Assembly (NCBI GenBank): GCA_024138025.1
Contig: JAMXBD010000398.1
Span: forward strand, 62,001-126,000
Source of the DNA: Combretum micranthum
Taxonomy: Eukaryota; Streptophyta; Magnoliopsida; Myrtales; Combretaceae
Direction of reading: 5' to 3'
DNA length: 64,000 nucleotides
In this document: piece by piece, positions 1 to 12,400 of the stretch
How positions within the stretch are numbered: position 1 is the stretch's first letter
Layout: each line of letters starts with the position of its first letter
Translations under genes and position numbers: made by a program
Notes under the pieces: generated by a model
Databases searched by the model: none
Told to the model about the DNA's origin: nothing
The model's input: only the letters and a program-made list of their open reading frames with translations

Positions 1-170
1 AAGTTTTGAAATCGTGTTAAAGATATGCATGTGATAATTTTACGCTTATTGAAATTGTTTCATTGGGATTTGATTTCGGATCTGTTCATGCTTGTAATGA
101 CATATAATTCGAAATTTTGAATTTCAATTTTATGCATGCTTATTACAAAACCCTTTTCGATATTATTTTG

Positions 171-453
171 TGTAATCGGATTACATCAAATCTGACAAAT
201 ATATGTTGATAATATTTGAATGTTGGATCGTCTTATTATGTTCAATTGTTGAAAAGTTTTGGATGTAATATGATCGCATTAATTTTGAATATAATGTGAT
301 TACATCAGAATCTAGGGTTTTTGACATGAGTAGCGAATCTCTTCGTTTTTGTTCGTTACAGAACAGATCCAATGTAATGTGATTACATTAGAATTTAGGG
401 TTCTCAGCGTTGGACGAAATTGAATTTTTGTTTTGTTTTGTAATCGGATTACA
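171..453. repeat. Cluster of four palindromic GATTACA-type motifs
   Basis: TGTAATCGGATTACA occurs at 171-185 and again at 439-453 (15-mer, palindromic around a central G). Related forms lie at ~293-306 (AATGTGATTACAT) and 371-389 (AATGTAAT, three bases, then ATTACATT). The function is unknown. Paired sites for a dimeric DNA-binding protein are one possibility. Confidence 0.55.
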
Positions 454-782
454 AAAGTAAATAGATAATGTTCTTACCGTGCAGATCATATTTAATAGTT
501 TTAAATCGGTTTTCAAATGTTTGGACTCCTGAAATTAGACGAACAGTGATCTGCAATTTTAAAGGACGTTATGATTTGATTTATTTATCAAAGTTGTTTA
601 CTACTCTCAATAAGAATATGATAGCAGGATGATTTCTTATATTTTATTTCTGCTATACATGAACAAATGCCTTAACAGTTTTGAACATAAATTTATGGAT
701 TCTCATTGACGAAAATTTTTCTTACAACTCGGTTTTGTAAAGAAAATTGTTACTCTCTTTTTCAACGCCCCTGAAACCCCAC

Positions 783-800
783 AAGGGACGCAGTCCCCTT
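783..800. other. GC-rich hairpin
   Basis: AAGGGAC (783-789) can pair with GTCCCCTT (793-800) with a one-base bulge around a 3-nt loop. It sits inside a CCCC-rich stretch (770-808) in an AT-rich repeat, which makes it locally conspicuous. Similar elements occur in R regions of plant copia LTRs. The assignment here is inference. Confidence 0.35.
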
Positions 801-908
801 GACCCCTGCAATTTTTCGACTATTATGATAGTCAACATATGTGAGTGGTTTTGAATTGTTTTAAGCCATATGTATAATTTTCATATATGTTGTGTTGAAT
901 GTATGGTG

Positions 909-1247
909 CATAGTATGGCCCTAAGACCTATGTGATTGGCAGGTTTCTTTCTTTTACATCTTGGGTTGTAATTTTATAAATACGGCCTGCGTGTCGTTTT
1001 GTTTTTGTTGTAATTTATATTCTACTAGTAGTAGTAGGTTTTGTTGTATCTTCTTTATCTTGTAATGAAGACATGAAGATGTAATGAAGACTTTTCGAAC
1101 CCATGATGATGGAGAAGTCAAAGCACCATGATGAAGATATGAGTTCTATCATTTTAAATCCATGCTTATGGATTCTCACCTTAGGTTTGGACCGTTGATC
1201 TTCATATTGGCTTATGAAGATTAACATAGATTAAGGGCCATACTATG
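909..1247. repeat. 339-bp segment bounded by 14-bp inverted repeats
   Basis: CATAGTATGGCCCT at 909-922 is matched by its exact reverse complement at 1234-1247. The inside is non-coding with short TGAAGA/ATGATG repeats. No flanking target duplication is seen (GTATGGTG on the left, ACACTTTT on the right), so a MITE is not established. It could equally be a stem within a larger LTR. Confidence 0.45.
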
Positions 1248-1339
1248 ACACTTTTTTTTTTTTCTTATAAGCATTTTATACCATATATGATGATATATGT
1301 GAATGTATGTGATACCATGTTTGCACATTTACATGCTTA

Positions 1340-4300
1340 GTATCCATCAGTAACAAGATTCAAACAAGTTGATTAGTCAAACATATGTAATGCAACAAAC
1401 ACGTGGGCAAACAAGCATATAGTTTTCCGGGAACTATATGTTGAATGGATTTGCGCCCTCCATTCGGGGTTTGGTGATACATAACGTCAATTCAAGTAGC
1501 TTTAATTAAAAGTTTTCATGCTCGCGAGCACTCATCGCCAAGCATTCCTAATCTACTTGATTGACCTTGCTTTCAGATCTTCCCCCAAGCATTTTCCATT
1601 AAGCCGCCAAGCAATCGCTTTCGGATCATCCGCCAAGTGTTGCTTTCGACATGAGCTTACTATCCTTCTCACCCAAGGATAATAACCCAAAATGCAATGT
1701 GACTCACTTCGTCGTATGCATGAATTCATTTATTTATAAAATCATAGCATAATTATTTTTAAATTTAGGGCGATCAAGGAATTTCATACAAATCAATACT
1801 ATACTAAAACAATCATTTAGAACAATTCCGGCTTCGATATTCTTTAATAATTCATTCAAGGAATTATTTAACATACACATCGGTTTATCTTTGCCTAATT
1901 CTAATGCAACTAATTTACAAGCACAAGTATAGCATTTAATGGAAATAAACTCACGATGCCATGTCGTCTATTCCTCTAAGCGGATGAGTCGTTCACACAC
2001 TCCACTTAATCGTAATAATCCTCGGGGTAAAGGAATCCTTCCTCGGGGTCACCTAGCGAAAGAAAATACCCATAATGAGTATTCCTTGATGATTTTCTTG
2101 AAATTTGACAAAACAATGTCAAAAAAACGTTAAAGTTCGTATAAAGGAATGTTCCAACTTAAAATGGCCATAACTTGGTCATTTTAACTCGGAATCGCGC
2201 ATATAATATACCGATTTCTACCTACTCGAAAAGATCTACCCATTTCTAAAATTATTTCCATCAAACAAGGCCATATAGGCCCCGAAACAGTGGCGACAAA
2301 GTTCACCACGGATTTTCCAAGTAAAAACAACTTTGGTTCAAGAAATCAAAACTTGTTTGATAAATACTTAGTCATCTATATAGTTGAAAAATTCTCTTTT
2401 TATAATCATATAATTCATATTTAAGCATGCTCAAATGTTTTGTTGTCCAATTATTTTTCTTGAGTAAAATAATGTTGGTTTGAAGTTTTTAGAAAATATA
2501 GTTTTCAAAAATTGTTTTTGTAGATTTCTTGAAATGAATACGTTGTTTCCTTTTGTTTTCTAAAAAAGGCTTTATGTTGGTTTTATTATTTTTCCTAAGT
2601 AACCTTTTTGAAAATAAAATTTTCTACTTTCTAAGTTACACTAATACTATTTTGAAGTTCTTAGAAAATATTCTATATTTATTTTTCTTGTGCAAATTTC
2701 CTTTGTCTATTTGTTTACAAAATCTTCATTTGAAAATTTCTCATTCTTTCCTTATGTCTTATGTTTTTCATAAAATCATCCATGCATGAAAATTTGTTTT
2801 CTTCATAAAAACAATATGGAACAATTAAGAACTTTTTATAGTAAAACTAGTTTCTAAAATCTTATTGACTTCCTCTTGTAACTTGAAAAGGAATAACGTT
2901 ATTTTTGTTTTCAAACCATAGATTTTCTTTGCCTATTTGTTTGTAAAGGTCTTTACTTGAAAATTCCTTAGCCATTCATCTTATTTATCTTTATAAAAAG
3001 AACCATTTTTGTATCAACAAATATTTTCTTTTAAAAAACAAGGTGGAATAATAAAGGTTTAAGTAGCTTTTTAAAGTAAAAGTAGTTTCTAAAATTATAG
3101 TGAGTTCTTTTTATAACTTGAAAAGGAATGAGTTTATTTTTGTGATCTTATAGATTTATACTTTACATAAACTTGTCTCTAAGTGACAAAATTATTTTTA
3201 AAACTTAAAACTTTTGGACAACAATCTAAATGAACATGATTATGAGAATAATAAATAACAAAATAACATAAAACTTAAATAATAAAGTCAAGCATTGGAG
3301 TCTTAGCTTCTTCAAGGCTCTCGGGACTAAGAAATAAACTAGTCCCAAAATAAAATAAAATGAAAGAAAGAAAACTTGTTTTGACTTGATGAGGACAAGT
3401 CTAAGACTAGAGACTAGTCTTAAAATAATAAGGAATAAATAAATAAATTACAATGGAATAAATAAATAAATTGCTTTGCATGAAATAAATAAATTGCAAG
3501 TGAGCTTATATGCTCTAAAGAATATGTATATATATATATAGATAATAATATTTAGATATAGTAGCAATAATATGAACAAAATAATAACAAGAACGTAAAT
3601 GGATTTTTCATGAACAAGAACAATACATGAACATAATGTAGTTTCCATAACTTGTAGTCTTTGGAAACTCACACTATGGTCATGTAAAGTTACATGACAT
3701 GAAGAAGAAATTAAAAGAAGGTAGTTACCTAAAGGAGACTTTGGTATGGTTATATGGTTATGGGTTTTTGTTGTTAGTGGAAGTTGTTGTGGAATTATTT
3801 TGAGAGAGTTTTGGGATAGTATTTTGAGAGAGTTTTGAGAGGAGATTTTGGAAGAGTTTTGGTATGAATTTGTGGGTAGTGAATGTGTGAAAGAAGTGAA
3901 AGAAGAGGGGGGTATTTATAGGAAATTGAGGAGTGATTTTTGTGTGATTAAAATAAAAGAAAAATAAAACAAATTGAGAGGGAAAGGGGACAAGGGGGCG
4001 CCGGCCATGCATGGGAGTGGGGGATGTGATTTATTTTTTTGACTTTTTGATAAATGAAGATGTAATGTGTAAGGTAGATGTGAAATAAAGTTATGGGAAA
4101 GGTAAAAAGTTAAGTTTATAGGTTATGTAGAGTGTAAGAATAGGTATAAGAAAAAGTACAGATAAGAGAATAGTGTAAAATAGTAATGAATAGTGTAATG
4201 TAAGATAGATATGACTAATAAAGTACCGGTAGTAAGAAAATACGCGTATAATAGCTATATATGTTATTTTTAGCTACCGAAAAATTACGAAACTGATATT

Positions 4301-4626
4301 TTTGGAAAACTTATATTTTTCAAGTCTAACGGTGTATTCGGAATATTTTTATTATTCCGGGCTCCCGGACACGCTTTTCGAGAACCGTGTCCGATTTGGT
4401 TCAAAGGACACCCGAAATTCACAAAACTGATATTTTTATAAAACCTATGGTTATTACGAACTATTCTAGCTAATTATCCCAACTTCGTTTTTCAGGGCCA
4501 AAGAAAACGGCAATGCCGGATTTAATTTGCTACGGTAAACTAGGGTTTTGTCGACCTTTAGGGTTCCGTTTGACTTCCGGTTTAGGGTTTTATGCTAAAC
4601 CGATTCAAAAAATTTGGGGGTTTACA
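1340..4626 (-). mobile_element. Solo LTR S1, left-truncated
   Basis: Non-coding. It matches the solo LTR family in order: the CTCCATTCGGGG block (~1460), the GTGAGT donor on the minus strand (1949-1954), the conserved hairpin core (2157-2190), purine-rich leader, a TATA box (RC TATAAATA, ~3912-3919), the U3 module with CCGGACACGCTTTTCG (~4366), telo-boxes (4551, 4583) and the terminus GGGGGTTTACA at 4626. The first ~450 bp (TGTCACGCC end) is missing where the block at 1-1335 begins, so the left boundary is approximate. To the right, the sequence resumes S3, into which S1 inserted. Confidence 0.75.
3727..3735 (-). other. Candidate 5' splice site in S1 leader
   Basis: The minus strand reads CTTTAG|GTAACTAC about 185 nt downstream of the S1 TATA box. 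Donors in the same place occur in S3 (~25050, CTTTAG|GTAAAAG), S7 (40631) and element C (46950). Conservation among diverged copies is the evidence. Use as a splice site is inferred. Confidence 0.45.
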
Positions 4627-4906
4627 ATTCCCCCGATAATTTCCATAACAACATGGTTTTACTAAAGATAAAATAACTAAAGCTAGAAGATTTCCACTCT
4701 AAGACTTCAAAACAGAATTCCTCTAAAAGCTTTCCAAATAAGGATTCTACCCAGGGAATCAAGATGGTCTCGAGTGCAAAAAGATAATCCTGCAGTATCA
4801 AAAGTCTATAAGGCTATAAGCATAACTAGCTTAGTGAGATATTCCTTACGCAAAAGTACTCATAACAGGCAATCAACCAAGTTCATTAATCAAGCATATG
4901 AAATGC

Positions 4907-7900
4907 TGTCACGCCCCGAAGAGTACCCTAAACATGGCAGTCCGTCGTACACAATATTAAAACCTAAGAATGACCACCTCAGTCACGCGAAGGCTTCCAT
5001 ATTATGTACAAGGCGTTTAACACATAAAGGAGACTCATCGGAATGATACATTTTATATTGATACAGTTGAGTAACAATGTAAAGGAAATACAATCCACTA
5101 TACTTTCGATACAAAGCACTATACTTCAAAATACAAATCATTAAACTTCAATTACATTCATCCACAGACTTCCTTACATAACTATTACAAGGCAAATCAT
5201 AAAACCTAGCTGATAACTTCAACATTCTCATTTCTTGCCGGAATCCCGAAGCCATTCTCGGCACCAACCATCTCGATCCCCACTTAGCATTCTTGAAATA
5301 ACCTGCTCATTTAAACAACTATTGGGGTATAATCTACACTAGCTTAGTGAGAATTCCCTTGATTCCATACCATAACAAACAAGTTATAATCAGTCATATG
5401 CTATGCATGAACAAACACGTGAGTAACCAATTATGTATGGGTATCCGAAACCCACACACAGAACGGATTTACGCCCTCCGTATCTTGGGTTAGGGATGGT
5501 ATTGAAGTCTACACGACTGCTGCTAGTCCCCAAGCCCTCGGCTCATAGCACTCGCCTCGACTAGGCTCACACATGGAATGCATCCCCGATGCGCCTTAGT
5601 TTCCTATGAATGAGCTCTGATCCCGGGTCTCATTATCCAAACGAGTCCTCGGACCATACCGATCGACCTGCGTAGGAGTAGCACGCTACCAAATGCAATA
5701 TGTCCAATGCGATGCATGATCAATTTAACTTTTACTTAGATCAAAATATTTATACATTCTTTAGAGTGACCAGCCAATATCATACACATAACAGAAATAA
5801 TATGAACAGTGCAGTTATCCAATCAATCATAGTTTCGATATGATTTAGTATTCTTTGGCATACATTCATCACAATCTCATCACATATCCCATCCCCATTC
5901 AGATCGATTTTTATCTTGTTCCTATAATTCTAATGCAACTAGCTACAAGCACACACAAGGTAACAAAATAAGGAGAAGACTCACTCGGCCATTGGATCAC
6001 CGGTCTTCTAGTAATAATAATAACCCGGTAGTAGGGAATCGTCGAATTCGGGATCACCTAAGAAGGAAGAAATACTTTAATAAGTATTTCAACTCAAACT
6101 AATCCAAATGATTTTATACGAACTATCAAATTCGTAATTCTCGTCCTAAGCGGGAATTCCAGCTTAAAACGGCCATAACTTGGTCATTTTAACTCAAAAT
6201 CTCGCAAATTATATATCGATTTCTATCTACTTCGAAAGATCTATCTAATTCTAATATTATGTTTAAGTTTTGAAAACATTGAAGCTTCGAAAAGGTCAGA
6301 TCAGATTAGGGCAGCAACAATTTCAATTTCCGAAAAATAGTTTTGTAAGAGTTTGTAATGTTCCTACTATAGAAATTGGCTATACATGCAATATGAATGA
6401 TTTCCTAACATGAATGACATGAGATGAGCTTAATGTATGCATGGTCTTGATGATTCTTGCTAAAAGAAAATTTCATAACTCCTTATATTACAAGACTTCA
6501 AGGATAACTACTTTTAAGAATACTAGTTTCCTAACTTTGATTATTTCCATTTGTTTTGGATTTATCACTTAAGAAAATAATAATTTTTTGTTAAAATTGA
6601 GTCTTCATTATATCTATTACTTATGACCCTCATTTCTACATAAAAATTTTCATTTTATACTTTGTAAATATGTTTTCCAATATGATTTACTCAAAAATCC
6701 GAATTTAGAAAATCCACTTTTTGAATGATTCATTTGGGAAATTGTTTAAAACATTAAAATTTAAGGCTTTCTATACCAATTACCTAAGGACTTCATTTAA
6801 CACATAAAACTTGCAATTGAGCTCAAATACTAAGTGATTACTTATGCATCATCTCAAATTACGAATTTGACAATTGATCACTAACTCAAAATTTTTCATT
6901 TAATTCCATTATTTGTTTAACACCTTACTCATGCCTAAACTCATTTCAACTTGTAAAAATCATTGCTTAATGATAGCTCTTACCTATATACTTCATTTTT
7001 CACATAAAATATGAGTTTTGGAGTTGATACATGGGTTCTAAAAATTGATCTTAGTTGGAATCCGAATTAAAATTCATTTTTGGTTATATCTTTTGATAAA
7101 ATCTATCTAAGCTCATGAAAATCCATTCCTTACATATCCTATCCTAAGAGCCTTTCATTTCTTAAATAAAAACTTCATTTTTGAGTTGGAAAACATGTTT
7201 TTAAAATAGGCCTTGGCCAAAATCCGAAAATATAATTTTTATTTTGAAAATAACTTTTGGAAATCACTTTGATTCTTGTAAAAAGAATCTTGATGATATA
7301 CATATATTAAGCCTTTATTTTCTTAAGTAAAAATTACATTTGACACTTGGAAATGGTTTTTAAATGGGGGTCTTGCCAAAATCGAATTTCACAATTTTGT
7401 TTGAGTTCATAACTAAGATCTATACTTAATATGAACATAAACATAAAACAAATGCATGGTAATAAGCTATAAACATCATGGATCTAAACTTTACTTATCA
7501 AAATCTTTCATTTATGATATTTATACCCTAAGCCCTTCATTTTAAATGAAAAATATACATTTGAAGTTGAAAAACCACTTTCTAAATATGGTCCATTTTC
7601 ATCCGAATTTTCAAAAGTTGTTTTTTGTTGAAAATAAAATAGATCTTGAGTTTCCTACAATTTCCCTACCATCATCATGCTATAGCAAGTTGTTCATGAA
7701 CATAAACAAAGATCTAATGCATTTATGAACTCAAAACTCTAGATCTAGTTTTCTAAACTAGTTTTACATGCATGAATCACTAAGATAGACATGTGGATGC
7801 TAGATCTATGCATAAATCATAAGAAATAACAAAAATAACAACTTAGATAACAAGATCTATGGCATAAACAAAAATCAAAGCTATAAAAAGTTAGATCTAC

Positions 7901-9723
7901 AATATATATCAACGTTAAACAAGAAAATAATTGAAATAAGATAATAAAAGTAGAGAAAAGGAGAGTTTCATTTTTGGCATCATCATCCTAAGCTTTTAAG
8001 CTTATGGAAGGTCATTTGATGCATGAAACCTTCATTATACTTTACCTATATCACCTATGGAGCTTTGGGAAGAAGATTTGCTTGGAAATCTTTAGGAATG
8101 AAGTGTGGAAGCTATGGAAGAAGAAGGGGGCAGCTTGTTCATTGAAGAAACAAGAACAAGAAGAAGAAAGAAAGAGAGGAAAAAGAGAGAGAAAAGCTAA
8201 AGAATGAAAAAGGAAAATGAGTAAATGAAAGGGAGAGAGAAAATGAGTGTGTTAAATGAATGAAAGAGAGAAAAAAAATAAAACAAGGCAGCAAATGGGA
8301 GGGGGCTGCTGTCCACGTGAAAAGAGAGGGAGGAGAGAGAGGGTTTGATGAAATTTGACTTGAATTTGAATTGTGTAATAAATGTGTAATGTAACTTTCT
8401 TAAGAAGGAGTAGAAAAATAATTAATTTGGTCAAAATGGAGTAAATGAAGGACAATGGCAGCCATAAAGGAGTCAAAAATTATGCCAAGTAGTCTGGAAT
8501 AATGTGTAGAAAGATTGAAGTGAAAAGGAAGTGATATGTGTAAGGTGTACTTGAAGGTATGGGTTGTAAAAGTACTTTATTAATAAATAAAATAAAATTG
8601 GAAAATTATCCAAATAATTTTAGCAGATTTTCCATAATTAAAATTAAATAATTTTTTCAATTATTTTAGTATTTTAACAAATATGTTACCGGTACGATCA
8701 AAATACGCGAATATGGGCTATAAAATAATATTTTTATAACCCGAAAAATTCTAAAAAAATTATTTTATGAAATATAAATATTTTTCAATTATTAAATTAA
8801 TTTAATTTTATTTTTAGTATCGGGTCTTAAACAGAATCTGATCCCGTAAAAGCCCGAACTAACTAAATTTTAGAAAAACAAAATTTCTATAACATATATA
8901 TATTTATCTAAAAATATAAGACTTTATAAGAATAATAAAATTTTGTAATGAAATAAATGAATAGTCTATGACTAATCAATTACGATAATAATGGAAATAC
9001 GATAAAAAAGTTATAACTGTAATTTTATAACCGAAAAATTATATAACTGATATATTTAGAAATACATGAAATTACGAGTCTAATGGTATATTGGTATGTT
9101 TTTGATATCTCGAGCCCCGGGACACGCTTTTCGAAGTCTGTATCCGAAGGAGTTCGAAATAGGTCAAAAATTTACCAATCTGATATTTTTAAACAAACTC
9201 ATATTACTATGAGCTATTCTACATATTTAGCTACGCCTCAGCCTCTAGGGTTAGGGGCACTAAGTTGCTGGTCTTAGGCTATTGCATTCCGGTTAGGGTT
9301 TCCGGTTTAGATCTTTGCAATTTGGAAACTGATATTTATGTTTCTACACGTATTTAATTTGAGAAATTTATTTTACATTTTATTTTTGTAAGTTTTTACT
9401 ATCTTTTAACTTTTCGGAATTTTGGATTGGATTTCATTTCCGAAAGTTAATCGTTTTACTTTTTAATAATTTGATTTTGGGGTTCTTATTGCCCATTTTT
9501 ATAAGTCGAGGTTACGTTAGAATAGGTCGTAGTACTGGTTTTGGAATTGAAGTATGTTGATTCTTATTTTATTTTTAAGGATTCTTATTTTTCTAAGCTT
9601 TGGAAATTTCTGGATTCGCTCGTGTTTTTGGACTAGTTGAATTCGGTTTTATTTGGAGTGATTTTTAGGGTTTATTTCGAAGTTCATCTTGAAATTATTT
9701 ATTGAAATTTTCCGGGGCTTACA
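4907..9723 (-). mobile_element. Solo LTR S2 (4.8 kb, extended-U3 subtype), TSD AATGC
   Basis: The element starts TGTCACGCCCC at 4907 and ends TTTTCCGGGGCTTACA at 9723. The 5-bp target duplication AATGC lies at 4902-4906 and 9724-9728, and removing the element restores S3 continuity. It is non-coding. It carries the conserved hairpin core (6161-6194), an exon-like block between a minus-strand acceptor (CTTAG|GTGA, exon from 6057) and a GTGAGT donor (5979-5984), and two successive U3-type modules (~8620-8880 and ~8960-9310). A donor-like GATATAG|GTAAAG lies near 8040-8060 (RC). The element is read in minus sense (LTR begins TGTAAGCCCC at 9723). Confidence 0.9.
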
Positions 9724-10621
9724 AATGCAACAACCATATGATTAAACATTACATACGACTATCTAGTGTCGTATGTATGATGGATTTACCCCTCCATCGG
9801 TGGCTAGGGAATGCTTTGAACTGGGCCCCGAACTACCTCCTTAAAAGTTTCCGTGTGTCTTGGGGTTCCAATGAACCATACTACTAGTCATCGGGCTTTC
9901 CATACCCAAAGCGATCGATCCGGCTTGGGTACACCTTGAGGCCGTATTCCCCGAACGTCCTAACCCTCAAGATGTAGCTAGGCAGCTTACCTTTCCGATC
10001 CCACGCTGAGGAGTAGTAGCAAAATTTCAAAATGATATTCTAAGTGATATGCATGAGCAATTTATTATATGGGGATTCTAATATAATATTAAATCATTTA
10101 AAGCGATCAAGCAATAATTGCACACATAGCAATATATACATAGAAGCATTTATATCAATCATAAATCAGGTTCCGATATACTTATCGTTCATTGATCGCA
10201 CATAACAATTCACATACATAATTCCCATGATATCCCACATGCATATCAATTTTATCTTTTCTTAACATCTAGTGCTCTATTCTACAAGCATATGCGCGAA
10301 TACATAAACGCAAAGGAAACTCACTCGTCCATAGCGATCTTCTAGGAGTCGAAGTAATCCTCGGGGAAAGGAAAATCTTGGTCCTCAACACCTAAACAAA
10401 AGAAATACCCTAAGTGAGTATTTCATCCAAGATCTACTTAATATCTCTAATTCTATCTTATTGAATTCGCTAAAAATCGTGTGAATGGAAATCCCAACTT
10501 AAAATGGCCATAACTTGCTCATTTTAACTCGGAATTTCGCATATTATATACCGATTTCTACCTACTTGAAAAGATCTATCCATTTCTAAGGTTATTTTTA
10601 TCAAAAGACGTCATTTGGGTC

Positions 10622-12389
10622 TGATGTGCTGTGATAAGTATTGAATTTTAAAGCATATTTCTAGCAAGCGCACTAGGTCTTCTATTGTAATATAGCATGA
10701 ATAAAGTGTCGATCCCACAAGGATTTACTAACTACTAGACAATTATCAACTAATACTAATATCTAGGCAATTGATCTTCTTAAAATAATTAAGTTAAACT
10801 AACTTATCTAACTAATTATCTATATGAAATGCAATGAGCTTTTAAAGAGAGGGATATGATGAAAAGTGTGGGAAGAAGTAGAATCCACTTTAAACTATTG
10901 CTAATCAACTTGAACTCATGTTATAATGAAATTAGATTCATGAACATTCATAAGAAATTATCAAGATTTAAAAACAAAGTTTGAAAACCTTTTAAACCAC
11001 AAAACAATTCAATAACTTTCGTTAAATAAATCATTAGTGGAATCAAAATTACAATTATAAATCTCCCGATTCTATAATTGACTAATACTTTATATTAAAA
11101 ACTCCTAATTCCTTAGTGAGAAATCAACATAAAATATTGCATTAATATTCATGGATAATTTCTAAACTAGATTAAACTACGCCGCTTCGCAATTGCAATT
11201 TAATCTCAATTTATGAATTCATGTGAACACTAATTTCCCTTCCGAGTTATTAGAATTCTTATACAAAACATAATGAATAATCAGAATTCAATATGAATAT
11301 TTCATGATTCTAAATATCTCATAACATAGATTCAAAAATCATTTTAGCATGTTTAAAGCTTCATCAACTTCCCACAAAAAGAATTTAGCTACTCATGGAT
11401 GATGATTCAACAATCAAATAAGAAATTGCAAATGATTTCATTATGATCAATATTCAAGTATATGAATTGCAAAAAAGAATAAGATTAGAAATCACCAATT
11501 CAAAATACTAAAGCTTCACTTGCAAATCTTGTATAACTTCAAATCTTTCAAAATCTCTTATGAAATGCCTATTCTAAATATTCTAAAGCTACTTGGAGTA
11601 CTAGATATTTGTTGCTTGGATGATTCTGAGAATGAGGGAAGACCCCCTATTTATAGGAAAAATTTCGTAAAAAACATTTAATGAGCTTTGCTGTTTCTCA
11701 ATGTACGCCGGCCGTTATGGATCCTACGCCGGCGGCTTACAGGCGGCGTATCTTCAAATTGTCCCTTGCGCAGGCAGTGCACTGGCAGCCTTCAATATCT
11801 GTTACAACGTAGGCCGCTTCAACGCCGGTGGCTTTGAACGTAGATCTAGCCGGCGTATGTAGTCAGAAATGAAGCGTTGGGCAGATTTATAACGAACGCC
11901 GTCCCAAGGCCGGCGGCTTTGACACCGGCGTAGGCATTCCAACAGATGTGTTGCTTCATTTTCCTTCAAGTGTTGGATAGCTTCATGTCTCTTCAATTCT
12001 TCCATGTACACTGCCTCAAGGCCGGCGGCTTTCATGCCGGCTTATAATGTAACTTTCAAAGCTGGTGATTTTTCAGTTCTGGGCTGCCGGCCTTCATTTA
12101 CGCTGGCTTCTTCATCTTCTACGCCGGCAGCTTTGAGGCGGCTTTGAATGTTGTTTTACTTGTGCTGGGCAAAGCTGGCTGTGCTGCAACGGCCTTGGAT
12201 TTTACGCCGTCTGAAAGCCGGCGGCTTTCAATGCTAAATTGCCGGCCTTGACTTCAATTTTTCCTCTTTTCAATTCAAATTCACTTGTTTTGATTTCTTT
12301 ATCCAAATTAGTCCTGAAACATAATTTAATCAAAACAAATATTTTAGCTCAATTGAACATCAAGATTTGTATAAAATATGATATTATCA
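10622..12389 (-). repeat. Athila 3' LTR
   Basis: 1768 bp, bounded TGATGTGCTG (10622) and ATATTATCA (12389) on the plus strand; in sense it starts TGATAATATC. It is almost identical to the 5' LTR at 21917-23690, with more small indels than substitutions between them. U3 holds a GCCGGC-rich array (11703-12246) directly upstream of a TATA box (RC TATAAATA, 11648-11655). Small frames such as 11802-12035 fall in the array and are not genes. Confidence 0.95.
11703..12246 (-). repeat. GCCGGC-rich U3 array (3' LTR copy)
   Basis: Degenerate repeats around GCCGGC, GCCGGCGGCTT and variants GCTGGC and GCCGCC, spaced irregularly by ~20-50 bp in an AT-rich background. The array ends about 50 bp upstream of the TATA box. 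The same array is present in the 5' LTR at 22999-23545. Confidence 0.8.
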
Positions 12390-12400
12390 ATTCCCCACAC
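12390..12400 (-). promoter_or_regulatory. Athila terminal polypurine tract
   Basis: On the minus strand GTGTGGGGAAT abuts the first base of the 3' LTR (12389). This is the expected position of the primer for plus-strand DNA synthesis. A near-copy lies at 13556-13573. Confidence 0.85.

Larger units (their letters stand above)
1..1335. repeat. Unclassified AT-rich repeat, possible copia-type LTR fragment
   Basis: No coding potential is visible. The stretch holds four palindromic TGTAATC-type motifs (171-453), a GC-rich hairpin in a run of CCCC blocks (770-808), a 14-bp inverted repeat pair (909-922 and 1234-1247) and a T12 run (1252-1263). Short GC-rich CCCC/GGGG hairpins in otherwise AT-rich sequence occur in the R regions of some plant Ty1/copia LTRs, which is the only basis for that suggestion. 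It abuts the solo LTR S1 at about 1335-1346, where S1 homology starts abruptly and lacks its first ~450 bp, so this block probably inserted into S1. Its left end is outside the window. Confidence 0.35.

Noticed and set aside
2553..3672. Short hydrophobic ORFs in AT-rich LTR sequence, suggestive of membrane peptides
   Set aside because: T-rich DNA gives Phe/Leu/Ile-rich frames by composition; no conservation between LTR copies.
4774..5046. 90-codon ORF crossing 4906/4907, similar to the end of the frame at 29222-29524
   Set aside because: The shared C-terminal part is the TGTCACGCC end of the solo LTR read in the same frame by chance; it spans an insertion junction.
11802..12035. 77-codon minus-strand ORF in the Athila LTR (also partly at 23144-23332)
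   Set aside because: It lies in the U3 array upstream of the TATA box, is not preserved in full between the two LTR copies and has no known motif.
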